Shown here piece after piece: positions 1-7,879 of a DNA stretch of 64,000 nucleotides; the stretch's first letter is position 1; each line of letters starts with the position of its first letter. A model generated the notes under the pieces. It had not been told where the DNA came from. It was given only the letters and a program-made list of their open reading frames with translations, and searched no databases. This stretch comes from an uncultured Christensenella sp. Lineage in GTDB: Bacteria > Bacillota > Clostridia > Christensenellales > Borkfalkiaceae. The DNA lies in contig CAJTXM010000009.1 in the NCBI GenBank assembly GCA_910583545.1, positions 1 to 64,000 on the forward strand. The letters run 5' to 3'. The translations under genes were made by a program, and so were the position numbers.

Positions 1-36
1 CAGACGGTAAGCACAAGCGAACACAAAAACCGTTAT

Positions 37-636
37 TTATTGCAAATAGATATTCTTTACAGTTGTTATAACTACTTCAAACATTACGTCTAAATCAGTT
101 TGATAGTATTTTTCAAGCATAACATCGTGGCAATATTCTTCAATGATATGATAGGCTATTTGTGTTTTTTCCATTAAGTGAGGCAAGTTTATGCCGTTTG
201 ATCGAAGATATTCACAAATCGATTGTATTGCTTGGTTTTCCATTTGTTGCAATAATAAACCTGCATCATTGTCTAATACACATATACCCAAAAGTTCTTG
301 GTGTGCCATCTTATTGTCATCGTGTGCTTTTAGACATAAAGGAATAAACTCACGCAAGATACTATCAAAATTAAACGGGGGCTTAAATTGTTTAAGCGTA
401 TTAAGCATAGGAGTAAAAGCGGTTTCAAAACATAGTTTTAACGAATGCAAAAATATGTCTTTTTTATCTTTGAAATAATTATATATAATTCCCGTTGACA
501 CGCCAGCAATTTTGGCTATTTCAACGGTTGTAGTGTTGTAATAGCCTTTTTCGCTAAATACTTTTAAGCCCGCTTTAATAATCTTTTGCTTTTTATCAAT
601 AGAAGTTCTTTTTATAGGTTGTCTAATATCTGCCAT
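37..636 (-). CDS. TetR/AcrR-family transcriptional regulator
   Basis: 199-aa one-domain repressor of the usual TetR length. Residues ~14-60 are the N-terminal helix-turn-helix: a KAGLKVFSEKGYYNTTTVEIAKIAGVS-type region ending in the recognition helix before GIIYNYFKDK, which is the family signature. The rest is an all-helical, poorly conserved ligand-binding/dimer domain, so the effector cannot be named. It is divergent from the membrane-protein gene at 765, and two matching palindromes lie in the shared intergenic region, so autoregulation plus control of that neighbour is the natural reading (inference). No Shine-Dalgarno site precedes the ATG. The best minus-strand promoter (-10 at 651-646) would start transcription ~3 nt before the ATG, i.e. 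a nearly leaderless mRNA. The gene and its neighbour are AT-rich relative to the rest of the window. Confidence 0.9.
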   Translation of the reverse strand: MADIRQPIKRTSIDKKQKIIKAGLKVFSEKGYYNTTTVEIAKIAGVSTGIIYNYFKDKKDIFLHSLKLCFETAFTPMLNTLKQFKPPFNFDSILREFIPLCLKAHDDNKMAHQELLGICVLDNDAGLLLQQMENQAIQSICEYLRSNGINLPHLMEKTQIAYHIIEEYCHDVMLEKYYQTDLDVMFEVVITTVKNIYLQ

Positions 637-645
637 AATAAGTGC

Positions 646-674
646 ATTATATCACAAAATTTTTGATTTGTACA
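646..674 (-). promoter_or_regulatory. Putative promoter of the TetR gene
   Basis: Reading the minus strand, TGTACA (674-669; 4 of 6 to TTGACA) is followed by 17 bp and then TATAAT (651-646). The predicted start lies at about 639, only ~3 nt from the ATG at 636. Operator 1 (679-696) abuts the -35, which would allow autorepression. The -35 is weak, so this is moderate evidence. Confidence 0.5.
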
Positions 675-678
675 CTAA

Positions 679-696
679 TCTGAAATATATTTCAGA
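679..696. promoter_or_regulatory. Operator 1, 18-bp perfect palindrome
   Basis: TCTGAAATATATTTCAGA is a perfect 18-bp inverted repeat immediately upstream of the -35 of the rightward promoter and of the -35 of the leftward one. The same core recurs at 737-750. A site of this size and symmetry beside a TetR gene is the expected form of its binding site (inference). Confidence 0.75.
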
Positions 697-701
697 ATGC
701 G

Positions 702-730
702 TTGACTTTATAATCAAAATAATATATAAT
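702..730 (+). promoter_or_regulatory. Sigma-A type promoter for the membrane protein/zinc-ribbon genes
   Basis: TTGACT (702-707), 17-bp spacer, TATAAT (725-730). Predicted start near 737, inside operator 2. Because operators sit just upstream of the -35 and right over the start point, bound repressor should block this promoter. Confidence 0.8.
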
Positions 731-736
731 TTAACT

Positions 737-750
737 TGAAATATATTTCA
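737..750. promoter_or_regulatory. Operator 2, second copy of the TetR palindrome
   Basis: TGAAATATATTTCA is a perfect 14-bp palindrome. The next outward pair mismatches (T736/G751) and the one after matches (C735/G752). It repeats the core of operator 1, centre to centre 56 bp, and covers the predicted transcription start of the rightward genes. Confidence 0.75.
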
Positions 751-764
751 GGTTGGGAATATTT

Positions 765-1484
765 ATGAACTTAAACAAAAAATTATTTATGGTTGGCATT
801 ATAGGCTCGGTTTTATGTTTTACAGGTGATATGCTTTTAGGCTGTTTCGCGCCGTCAAAAGAATTTGGAAACTCAATTATATTTCCGCCATTTTCAGAAG
901 ATTGGGCAAATTCAAGTCCAAATAGATTTATCATTGGCGGATTATTTGGAGTAATTGCCTTACTACTAATGTATTGTGGCTTTTATGCTATATATCGAGA
1001 AATGATTGTAAAAATATGTGAATACTCAAAATTGTTTATTATATGTGCTTTTGTTTTCATTTCGGTCGGCACTTTATATCATTGCGTTTTTGCTATGACC
1101 GCTTACATTTATAATAAACTTTATAATTTACAAGTGTTGGAGGCAAAGATAATTGCGGAACAACTATTTTTTGTTTTTATTGCTGTCGCATCATTGGCTG
1201 CTGTTGCCTTTGCTATTTTATCTATCTATTTGTTCATAGTAAGCATTCGCGGAAAATTTAACAATAAAAAGTGGTTATCGATTTTCAATCCGTTATTGAT
1301 AATGCTTGTGTTAATAGGCTTATCAAAAATTTTACCTGAAAATAAAGTTGTAAACGGTATTTTCGCTTGGGGGCAACAAAGTATAGCATTATTTATTACA
1401 TTTATAATGTTTCTAATTTATTCTATTCGCTATAGTAATTATCAACCGCTTGTCGAAAAAAAAGAAAAAGAACAATGTCTATGA
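765..1484 (+). CDS. Multi-pass membrane protein under TetR control, function unknown
   Basis: 239 aa counted from the ATG at 765. A longer reading from a TTG at 753 would start inside the 3' part of the operator and adds only four residues. Hydropathy by eye shows about six membrane helices, near residues 4-26, 56-78, 87-110, 130-165, 178-196 and 203-224, with a basic KKEKEQ tail inside. The first extracellular loop carries PPFSEDWANSSPNRF. It resembles the DUF6796-type membrane proteins of clostridia, but I cannot name a substrate. A repressor-controlled membrane protein of this size could be a permease, an immunity factor or a sensor. The stop overlaps the ATG of the zinc-ribbon gene, so the two are co-translated. 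Confidence 0.8.
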   Translation: MNLNKKLFMVGIIGSVLCFTGDMLLGCFAPSKEFGNSIIFPPFSEDWANSSPNRFIIGGLFGVIALLLMYCGFYAIYREMIVKICEYSKLFIICAFVFISVGTLYHCVFAMTAYIYNKLYNLQVLEAKIIAEQLFFVFIAVASLAAVAFAILSIYLFIVSIRGKFNNKKWLSIFNPLLIMLVLIGLSKILPENKVVNGIFAWGQQSIALFITFIMFLIYSIRYSNYQPLVEKKEKEQCL

Positions 1485-1642
1485 CAAATTACATTGTATG
1501 CCCCGAATGCGGGTATAAATTGTTTAAGTTGGGCGACGGCTCTAACGCGGAAATACTTTGCCCGAAATGTAAGGCAAAAATGAGTATAGAAATAAAGAAC
1601 GGCAAAATAACTATTCAAAAAGCATTAGAGAATAAAACCTAA
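1481..1642 (+). CDS. Small zinc-ribbon protein
   Basis: 53-aa protein with two CPxC knuckles, CPECG and CPKCK, about 20 residues apart, a standard four-cysteine zinc ribbon; it resembles the short cysteine-rich KTR/Com-type proteins. The ATG overlaps the upstream stop as ATGA. An in-frame ATG two codons upstream (1475) is equally possible. Nothing enzymatic is visible, so it may bind nucleic acid or partner the membrane protein before it (inference). Followed by a strong terminator at 1666-1702. Confidence 0.75.
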   Translation: MTNYIVCPECGYKLFKLGDGSNAEILCPKCKAKMSIEIKNGKITIQKALENKT

Positions 1643-1665
1643 CAACCGAATAAATCTTTATAGCA

Positions 1666-1702
1666 AATAATAATCCACCCGCATAGCGGGTGGATTATTA
1701 TT
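1666..1702. terminator. Strong Rho-independent terminator
   Basis: A 17-bp perfect stem (1666-1682 with 1686-1702) closes a 3-nt loop. The GC-rich core CCACCCGC/GCGGGTGG is flanked by AATAAT/ATTATT arms. It ends the operator-controlled two-gene transcript. Confidence 0.9.
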
Positions 1703-1854
1703 GTATTATTACCCAACTGCAATGACGGTCGATTTTCGAACATAATATTTAAGGCATTCAAATTTATCTGATAGCCTTATAATTTATTCAGACATTATGT
1801 CAGTATTCGTCTGCAAGCGCTGTAAAAATTTTATAAATTGCTCAAACTGAATTT

Positions 1855-2601
1855 ATGAAAAAAATTCTGTTATGTATTGCGGCGGTTGCGTCCGTAACGA
1901 TAATTACGATGCAAATCATACCGCAAACATCCGCGTCTGCGCTTGACCGCGTAAAGCCAATTAAAACCGTACGAATCTCCGACGGCAAAAATGAAGGAAT
2001 CGCTTCGCTATACGGAAACGGTGAAAATTATATTAATAATTTAAAAGTAAAAGTACAGTTTAAAAATTATGCACCGTATGAAATCATACTTGATGACGGC
2101 TACTCCCCCTATATGGAAACGTTCGGGTTCGGCGCGGACAGCAAGTTTCTGTTCTGCTCTTCACAGACTGGCGGCAGCGGAGGTTATGGAAATTACGGCG
2201 TATATAGGCTGAACACCGCTTCATATCAATTGCTGTATGACGATAAAACCGACAGCGAAAAAGCTGAATTTACGGCAGTTTTTAAACCGAACGGATTTAT
2301 GCATCTGACCAATAATTCTACTAAACATACGCTTACCGTTGACGTCGGTTATATGGACAGCGAATTTTATAATTTGATTTTTTCGCCCGACGGAAGTGTA
2401 AAAGAGCAACAGCCGTACGTAAACCCTATCTCGTTCGTATCGCCTGCATTAAATCCTGCGGAAGGAATTTTCAGACTTATAACCTACCGCTCAGTCACGG
2501 CAGTTGCGGAAGTCAACCGCTTAGGATATATTGTTCAGACTCTGAATTTCGAAGGCAATAAGTTTTCTCCTTCATTTACCGAATTTTCGATCAATCTGTA
2601 A
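1855..2601 (+). CDS. Secreted protein of unknown function
   Basis: 248 aa. Residues 1-29 form a signal peptide (MKK, hydrophobic core LLCIAAVASVTIITMQII, likely cleavage near TSASA-L). The mature part is beta-rich with alternating hydrophobic strands and no metal-binding or catalytic motif that I recognise. It includes a glycine-rich turn (TGGSGGYGNYG) around residue 105-115. No clear Shine-Dalgarno site precedes the ATG. The 212-bp gap upstream holds only the previous terminator and a TATAAT at 1778-1783 with a poor -35. The 3' end overlaps the tail of the MATE pseudogene on the other strand by about 30 bp. Confidence 0.75.
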   Translation: MKKILLCIAAVASVTIITMQIIPQTSASALDRVKPIKTVRISDGKNEGIASLYGNGENYINNLKVKVQFKNYAPYEIILDDGYSPYMETFGFGADSKFLFCSSQTGGSGGYGNYGVYRLNTASYQLLYDDKTDSEKAEFTAVFKPNGFMHLTNNSTKHTLTVDVGYMDSEFYNLIFSPDGSVKEQQPYVNPISFVSPALNPAEGIFRLITYRSVTAVAEVNRLGYIVQTLNFEGNKFSPSFTEFSINL

Positions 2602-3430
2602 TTTTTCTTTCGGACGTCGTATTTTCGGTATAAAAAACAAAATCAACGCAACAAAAAATACTATAATTTCCGTTATGGGATACGACAGCCAAACCCCTTC
2701 CGTTTGCCATAAAAACGAACAGAGAAACGCAAGCGGACAATTAAAACTACTCCTCTCAATAATGAAATTACCTGTGCCCGAAAAGCTTTTTCTGTTGCGG
2801 AGAAATACGTTGCACATACGATATTTATCCCCGTGCATACGGTTGCGGGATAGTACAGCCGAATTCCCTTTACTGCGATTTTGCTCATTTCTATGTTATT
2901 CTCGCCGTTAAACAGCTTTACTATATTTTCCGTAGACAAATACAGTATCAGATAAATAATTGCCGAAAAAATCAAAACAGTTAAAACGGTATACGTAATC
3001 AGTTTCCTCATCTCGGATTTATTCCCTTCGCCGTGCGCAACGGTAAATAATGGTTGCGCCCCTTGCTCTATGCCCGAAAACAGCGCAACTGCTACAAGAG
3101 AAATATTTGAAATTACCGCATACGCGCCGACGCCGACGTTGCCTGCAATTCTGATTATAATAAAATTGAAAACTATCATAACTATGCCCGTAGACAGTTG
3201 CGTAATTAAAGAAGAAAATCCTAAAATGTAAAACCGACGGCTCCTCCGACGCCAAGCATTAGTCCAGCTCCGTGTATAAAGCTGTAAACCGGTATTGCAA
3301 GGTTAAGAGCTGTAAGTCCCCCTACGCCCATTCCTTTGGAAACAAAAAACGTATCGGCAAGTATATAGCACGAAATCGCCGTGAGTCCAAGCGTGCTTAA
3401 AGAGACTTACCTAATAAATTTTCTCAGCAT
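2572..3430 (-). pseudogene. MATE-family multidrug efflux transporter, decayed
   Basis: Three reading-frame pieces, in order, match one MATE transporter. It starts with an AAGGAG site and ATG (3430-3428) coding MLRKFIR, then TAA (3409-3407), probably TAC originally. The same frame then gives a typical first-helix region with CYILADTFFVSKGMG and a GAGLMLGVGGAVGF stretch. Near 3230 the frame changes and the protein jumps to the middle of the family (ITQLSTGIVMIVFNF, then AVISNISLVAVALFSGIEQG), so roughly 180 residues seem deleted. A second frameshift around 2740-2750 leads into the last helices and the basic tail KIRRPKEK. A full family member is ~450 aa, so the gene cannot make a working transporter. 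Confidence 0.85.
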
Positions 3431-3453
3431 ATTTTCTCCTTAAAATAAAAACA

Positions 3454-3526
3454 GGCGCTGTACGTCTTATCTTCAAAGGCCTAACGATAAGACACACAAC
3501 GCCCGATTCTTACCCGACGGTAAGAA
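3454..3526 (-). promoter_or_regulatory. Structured leader / attenuator-like RNA upstream of the MATE pseudogene
   Basis: Read on the minus strand, a short hairpin (3526-3507: 8-bp stem, GTCG tetraloop) is followed by a long hairpin. Its 18-bp stem pairs 3503-3486 with 3471-3454, including three G-U wobbles, and its 14-nt loop contains GGCC. This is followed by TGTTTTTATTTT and then the AAGGAG site of the MATE start. A stem followed by a U-run inside a 5' leader has the form of a transcription attenuator. I could not match it to a named riboswitch class. Confidence 0.55.
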
Positions 3527-3585
3527 AAGCATTTATTTTTTTATCAGTATGACACCGTTTAAAATTTTACGCAACTTTTTAAAAC

Positions 3586-3611
3586 AAAAAGCAGGGAATT
3601 CCCTGCTTTTT
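3586..3611 (-). terminator. Terminator of the M60 peptidase gene
   Basis: A perfect 26-bp palindrome: GCAGGG-AATT-CCCTGC flanked by A5/T5, 10 bp past the stop codon. The A/T arms make it usable on both strands. Confidence 0.9.
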
Positions 3612-3620
3612 GTTTATTGT

Positions 3621-6600
3621 TTATTCGTAAACGATTACCGAATCTATATTCGCTTTACCAGTGCATTTAATGACTACGCTGTGCGTACCCTTTGCAAGCT
3701 CATCTGAAATGTATGAGAAATTATAAGAATCGCTGAACTTTTTAAGTTCGATAGAATTCATCTTATTTCCGTCGATATAAACTTCGAAGTTTGTTCCGAG
3801 TTCGAATACCGACATTAAAGCAAGGCGCGTACCGTTGAACCTGAACTTCATTTCGGCGCCGTTACTTCCCGAATATACATGTCCGAACGTCGAGAATGCC
3901 TGAACGGAATTCCATTTATCGTTGAACGCAAATATATCGTTATCGGGCGAGAATGCATTTCCGCCTTTTATGGAAAGCAAAGACGAAAGCTCAATTTTAT
4001 TTAATGCGATATAGCCTAAATTATTTCTTGCGTGCGTTGCGGTAACTTCGGTTTTATAATAACTGAAAGTATGGAAACCGTCAAATTCCGCAATGGTTTT
4101 AAGGTTGGATGCAGGAGCATTTGTCTTATCTGCGACAAGCGTCCAGTCGTTGCCGTCCTTGCTCACCCAAATTTTGAAATTCTTCGGAAGATACGTTGCG
4201 TAATTCGAACTTACGGCGGAACCGTGGAAAGTAAGTCTGTTAGCCGTGACTTCACTATCGAGCCTGACGGTTACGCTGAAAGGATTACTTTCCGATATCG
4301 CCGTGCGGTTGCTGTGTATAAACGTTTCATCATTGCCGTCGAACAAGTTGTTGATCGAATAAGTCGGCGTATTATCCCAAGGCTGGTAAACACTGTCTGT
4401 CAAAGTCTGCTTTGCGGTAACAAACTGCTCGTCGCCGTTATAACTGTAAGTATATTTTCTCGTATAGAAATAATCGGTTTCGAAACTGTTATTGGATTTG
4501 AATTCATAAGTACTTCTGTAAGCGTTGGCATAGCTTGCTTTTGTAGGCGGAATGATTTTTGATTCCGTCAAAACCGAAACCTCTTCCTGCGTAGACGGTT
4601 CACGCTTATTATTGACTATTTTGTAATACTGCGAAACGCCGTTTTTGTGTTTGACAACGACCGCAACAGCCCTACCGCCGTAATCGTTGTAAGTAGTTTC
4701 GGTATATTCATAGCCATCGGATTCGGTACTTTCAACTTCGGTATTGTCTGCGTTATAGTGCTTTTCCGCAATGGTAAACATCGTCTGCGTCCACTGCTGA
4801 TAGCCCAAACCGATAAAACTTACCGCGGGTGTTGACTGAACGAGCAAAACTTCTTTAAAATGAATCCAGTGATTACTATCCTGCTCTTCACCTATTGTCA
4901 CGTCAAAATAGGTCTTTTCGTCGTTCGGATGGAAATTAGAACTGTCTTTATATAATGAATCGATTTTCGCGCCTAATTTATACGTTTTTCCGCCGTCCAC
5001 CGAGTAGTATACCGCACAGTTCGTGCGTCCTCTGAGGAATATGCGGTATGTGCCCGCTTCGGTAAAATAGAGCTTTCCTTCAAGAACTTCGATAGTATTG
5101 TTATGCACGAAATGGCTGTCGGGAGCATCGGGATATTTCTGATGTGATGCATCATTGTCGGGATAGAACCAAATATCCGTATTGCAGTTCTGCACAGGAT
5201 TTGAATGATCGACTTTTTCGGTTACGCTTGTGTAATTTTCAAAGTCGTTTTCATATGCTGTCACCGCATCCGTATACATAGTTTCTTCAGTATAAGTATA
5301 AGTCGTCCTTTCAAGCGTCAATTTATTTGTTTCGTGTGACTGTTCGAATTCGAGGATAAGATCTACATCGTCAACCTTGAATTTGTTGTCTTTTTTCCTG
5401 ATTTCAAGCGTAACTTTGATTTCGCCCGACTCCATATGCTCTTTATCGGGAACGTATTTAATATTGTATCCGTCTACAACTTCAACCGTACCGTACTTAG
5501 GCTTTGATACGCTCTTGACAGTGTAATCGAATCCGTCGGGAATGACTATACTTCCGCTCTCGTATAAACCGTTAGGCGCGGAATATCTTCCCAGATCGAT
5601 ATTGAAATCCTGACCGTAACTGATGACGTACGGCTGCATCGTCTTGAAATATTTCTTCTCGCCGTCGTACATAAAGCTTCTGCCCGTCTGATATACGGAA
5701 GAAACGGGAACAAACATAGGATAACTCGGATCTGCGTTATTCTCGATTCCCGTACCCCGCAAAACATCATTGAAGTAATAATACATATTGTTATGCGTTA
5801 CTTTCTGCCACGCATTCATATATGCCGCATAACTCTGTCCGCCGCCTGCTACCTTTGCGCCGATATAATTATTTGCACCGAAGTTATGCAGAAGAGTTGC
5901 GTAAAGCGAAAGACCCTGTTTACCGTTGCTCGGCGAACCGCCTGCGGATATCTGCAAAACATCATTGAGCGCCCAGCTTGCGCTTGTGTATCTGTTCCAG
6001 CCGCTGAGTCCGGCTGCGCCGTAAGAGCCTATGCTCCTGTGCGACGAAATTTTGGTAAACAGCGCGTACGATACGAGCGTCATACCGTTATTCGTAACTT
6101 CACCGCCGTTACCGACGCCGTAGCCCTGAAAGTTATGGTGATATTCGTGGAAGTTACCCCAGGCGCCGGAAGTCACCATACCGTTATAGTTGAGCGAATT
6201 TCTCATCCAGCCCGTAGGACAGTTGACCGAACTTCTGCCGGGGAACGCAACCGCCGCGCCTGCCGCAACAAAAGGCTCGTAGAGAAAAACGATTCCCTGA
6301 CTGCTTCCCGTTGTCGTTACGCTTGAAACCTTTTCCCAAAGAACTGCGGCTTTATAAAGATCTTCGTAAGAATACGAAGTTGACATATTTTTCGGACCGG
6401 AATGAAGAACGCCGTAATTCCATACTTCCATATCGAAATAGGGTGCGGAAGATTTTCTGTCTTCTTCGAACTCTTCTTCCGTTGTGTAGCCGAGAATGAA
6501 ATGCGAATATCTGACACCGCCGGAAATCGTTGCGGTAAAATTTGCACCCGCATTTCTTATATAAAGCGGTCCGCCTATAAACGAGCCGACGTAAGCCGTG

Positions 6601-7505
6601 TAAATTTCTCTTGCCTCGTCGTATTCTGCCGTGTCCTTGGTCACAACCATAGTATTGAGAAGATGCGGGATACGGGGCATCTGGTTTTTAGCCGTCCATA
6701 TGTTGTTCGCCTGACCGTTATACAAAGCCTGACCGATATGTATTGTCAAACCCTTCGTCGCTTCCATATCGGCTTTGCTTATTTCGATTTTAATAACTTC
6801 GCCGGCAGGAGCGTAAACTCCCGTTACGCTGTAACTGTTGTAACCTCTCGGACGGATAGTAACTTCTTTAACTATACCGGGCTCATCGTCGTCCACCTCT
6901 CCGAAGTAGTTTTCAACTCCGCAGACGTGTTTATAAAGCTGTCTGCGCAAGCCCGTATATTTGCTTATAACGGAAACGGGCTCCGCGCGCGTACCGCTGT
7001 AAAGATATCCGTCTTCATCCATCCAGGTATAACCGCCTCCGCCTGCATTCCTTGTCCCCGTTGCAGTAAGATAGCTCGACTCGGCAATAAGCGCGTCTCT
7101 TATACTCTCGTTTCCGCTACCTGTTACACCTTTGGGGGTATAACCGAATTTGGGATATTTGCTCTCCTCGATACTGCCCTCGTTATGTACGCCATCAACG
7201 GGTCTGTTCCTTTCGACGGTGCCTGTAACTTTGCCGTAAAAGCCGACCGCGGTCGTCGCCTTATACTCGTTGACGGTATAAGAGTCTTCCGATTCCGAAG
7301 GAAGAATCACGGGCGTATCCGAATTTGACGGTTTATCTGTTTCCACGGGTTCGTAAGCATCACCGCTGATATCGGTTTTATGATCGCCGCCGTCATCCTT
7401 ATCGCAAGCCGTTGCAAATGCAAGACCCGCCGACATAGCAAACGCCATAAAAACCGATAAAACCGCTTTCAGCGATCTTCTGTTTTTTGAAAATTTTCTT
7501 TTCAT
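3621..7505 (-). CDS. M60-like (enhancin/mucinase-type) zinc metallopeptidase lipoprotein with F5/8C domain
   Basis: 1294 aa. The N-terminus is a basic stretch and hydrophobic core ending FATAC (Cys34), followed by a polar DKDDGGDHK linker; this looks like a lipoprotein signal, though the -3 position is not ideal. A beta-rich region precedes the catalytic domain, which carries HEYHH at residues 453-457 (HExxH) and a downstream glutamate, E469 in GNGGEV, the gluzincin arrangement of peptidase family M60. Members in gut bacteria cleave mucin glycoproteins (family knowledge). Around 1040-1180 is a discoidin/F5/8C module (NLFDGNDETF, then FKIWVSKDGNDW), which usually binds sugars, and the last ~110 residues form another beta-sandwich. 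Start: AAGGAG 8 nt upstream of the ATG. It stands alone with its own promoter and terminator. The substrate is inferred. Confidence 0.85.
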   Translation of the reverse strand: MKRKFSKNRRSLKAVLSVFMAFAMSAGLAFATACDKDDGGDHKTDISGDAYEPVETDKPSNSDTPVILPSESEDSYTVNEYKATTAVGFYGKVTGTVERNRPVDGVHNEGSIEESKYPKFGYTPKGVTGSGNESIRDALIAESSYLTATGTRNAGGGGYTWMDEDGYLYSGTRAEPVSVISKYTGLRRQLYKHVCGVENYFGEVDDDEPGIVKEVTIRPRGYNSYSVTGVYAPAGEVIKIEISKADMEATKGLTIHIGQALYNGQANNIWTAKNQMPRIPHLLNTMVVTKDTAEYDEAREIYTAYVGSFIGGPLYIRNAGANFTATISGGVRYSHFILGYTTEEEFEEDRKSSAPYFDMEVWNYGVLHSGPKNMSTSYSYEDLYKAAVLWEKVSSVTTTGSSQGIVFLYEPFVAAGAAVAFPGRSSVNCPTGWMRNSLNYNGMVTSGAWGNFHEYHHNFQGYGVGNGGEVTNNGMTLVSYALFTKISSHRSIGSYGAAGLSGWNRYTSASWALNDVLQISAGGSPSNGKQGLSLYATLLHNFGANNYIGAKVAGGGQSYAAYMNAWQKVTHNNMYYYFNDVLRGTGIENNADPSYPMFVPVSSVYQTGRSFMYDGEKKYFKTMQPYVISYGQDFNIDLGRYSAPNGLYESGSIVIPDGFDYTVKSVSKPKYGTVEVVDGYNIKYVPDKEHMESGEIKVTLEIRKKDNKFKVDDVDLILEFEQSHETNKLTLERTTYTYTEETMYTDAVTAYENDFENYTSVTEKVDHSNPVQNCNTDIWFYPDNDASHQKYPDAPDSHFVHNNTIEVLEGKLYFTEAGTYRIFLRGRTNCAVYYSVDGGKTYKLGAKIDSLYKDSSNFHPNDEKTYFDVTIGEEQDSNHWIHFKEVLLVQSTPAVSFIGLGYQQWTQTMFTIAEKHYNADNTEVESTESDGYEYTETTYNDYGGRAVAVVVKHKNGVSQYYKIVNNKREPSTQEEVSVLTESKIIPPTKASYANAYRSTYEFKSNNSFETDYFYTRKYTYSYNGDEQFVTAKQTLTDSVYQPWDNTPTYSINNLFDGNDETFIHSNRTAISESNPFSVTVRLDSEVTANRLTFHGSAVSSNYATYLPKNFKIWVSKDGNDWTLVADKTNAPASNLKTIAEFDGFHTFSYYKTEVTATHARNNLGYIALNKIELSSLLSIKGGNAFSPDNDIFAFNDKWNSVQAFSTFGHVYSGSNGAEMKFRFNGTRLALMSVFELGTNFEVYIDGNKMNSIELKKFSDSYNFSYISDELAKGTHSVVIKCTGKANIDSVIVYE

Positions 7506-7551
7506 TAAAAATTCTCCTTAAACATTTTATACTATTATTTTATACAACCGA

Positions 7552-7581
7552 ATTATATCATTGACAGAGTAACGTTGTCAA
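7552..7581 (-). promoter_or_regulatory. Promoter of the M60 peptidase gene, overlapping an inverted repeat
   Basis: Minus strand TTGACA (7581-7576), 18-bp spacer, TATAAT (7557-7552), predicted start ~7545. The plus strand shows TTGACA at 7561-7566 facing TGTCAA at 7576-7581, i.e. an inverted repeat with 6-bp arms and a 9-bp gap between the -35 and the -10. A regulator could bind here (inference). Confidence 0.7.
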
Positions 7582-7623
7582 ATCAATTTAATTTACAAAA
7601 TTCCTGCTCTTATACAAATCAAA

Positions 7624-7653
7624 CGCGCAGTCAACAAACGTGTTGACTGCGCG
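7624..7653 (-). terminator. Terminator of the dnaB/rpiB operon
   Basis: A 13-bp perfect stem (CGCGCAGTCAACA with its complement) with a 4-nt loop, 22 bp past the stop of the last small gene. The U-run after it is weak (TTTGATTT). Confidence 0.75.
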
Positions 7654-7675
7654 TCCTTTTCAAAGGTATAATAAA

Positions 7676-7828
7676 TTATGATTCAAATTCGTAATGACAA
7701 TTTGAGATTTGTGTAGGAGGCATTGTTTCACCCTTGCCTACCCAAACAGAATTAACGACGTTGCCTTTGCTGTCGATTACTTTATAAGCGCCAGACTTAG
7801 GACAAACATCACCGCAATCCAACTTCAT
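7676..7828 (-). CDS. Small YjzC-like protein
   Basis: 50 aa: begins MKLDCGDVCPKSGAYKV, then VWVGKGETMPPT, ending in CHYEFES. The pattern of a short Pro/Gly-rich start (phage- and YjzC-type proteins have PGE.AP..G.Y), a central basic-hydrophobic segment and a KGE..PPT turn resembles the small YjzC family, of unknown function. Three cysteines, C5, C9 and C44, might bind metal. A perfect GGAGGT Shine-Dalgarno site precedes the ATG by 7 nt, which makes translation likely. It is the last gene before the operon terminator, 51 bp after rpiB. Confidence 0.7.
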   Translation of the reverse strand: MKLDCGDVCPKSGAYKVIDSKGNVVNSVWVGKGETMPPTQISNCHYEFES

Positions 7829-7879
7829 TAATTACCTCCGTAACAGTATTTTGCGCCGTCGGCAGGTAAATATTCGCGT

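Noticed and set aside
1703..1854. Promoter of the secreted protein at 1778-1783
   Set aside because: TATAAT is present but the -35 (CATTCA) is too poor to assert.
3507..3526. Mini-ykkC (guanidine-II) riboswitch upstream of the MATE gene
   Set aside because: Only one hairpin has a compact tetraloop, and its minus-strand loop is GTCG rather than the paired ACGR loops of that class.
4032..7328. Plus-strand open frames opposite the M60 peptidase
   Set aside because: Shadow frames of a high-confidence gene; no start signals or recognisable domains.
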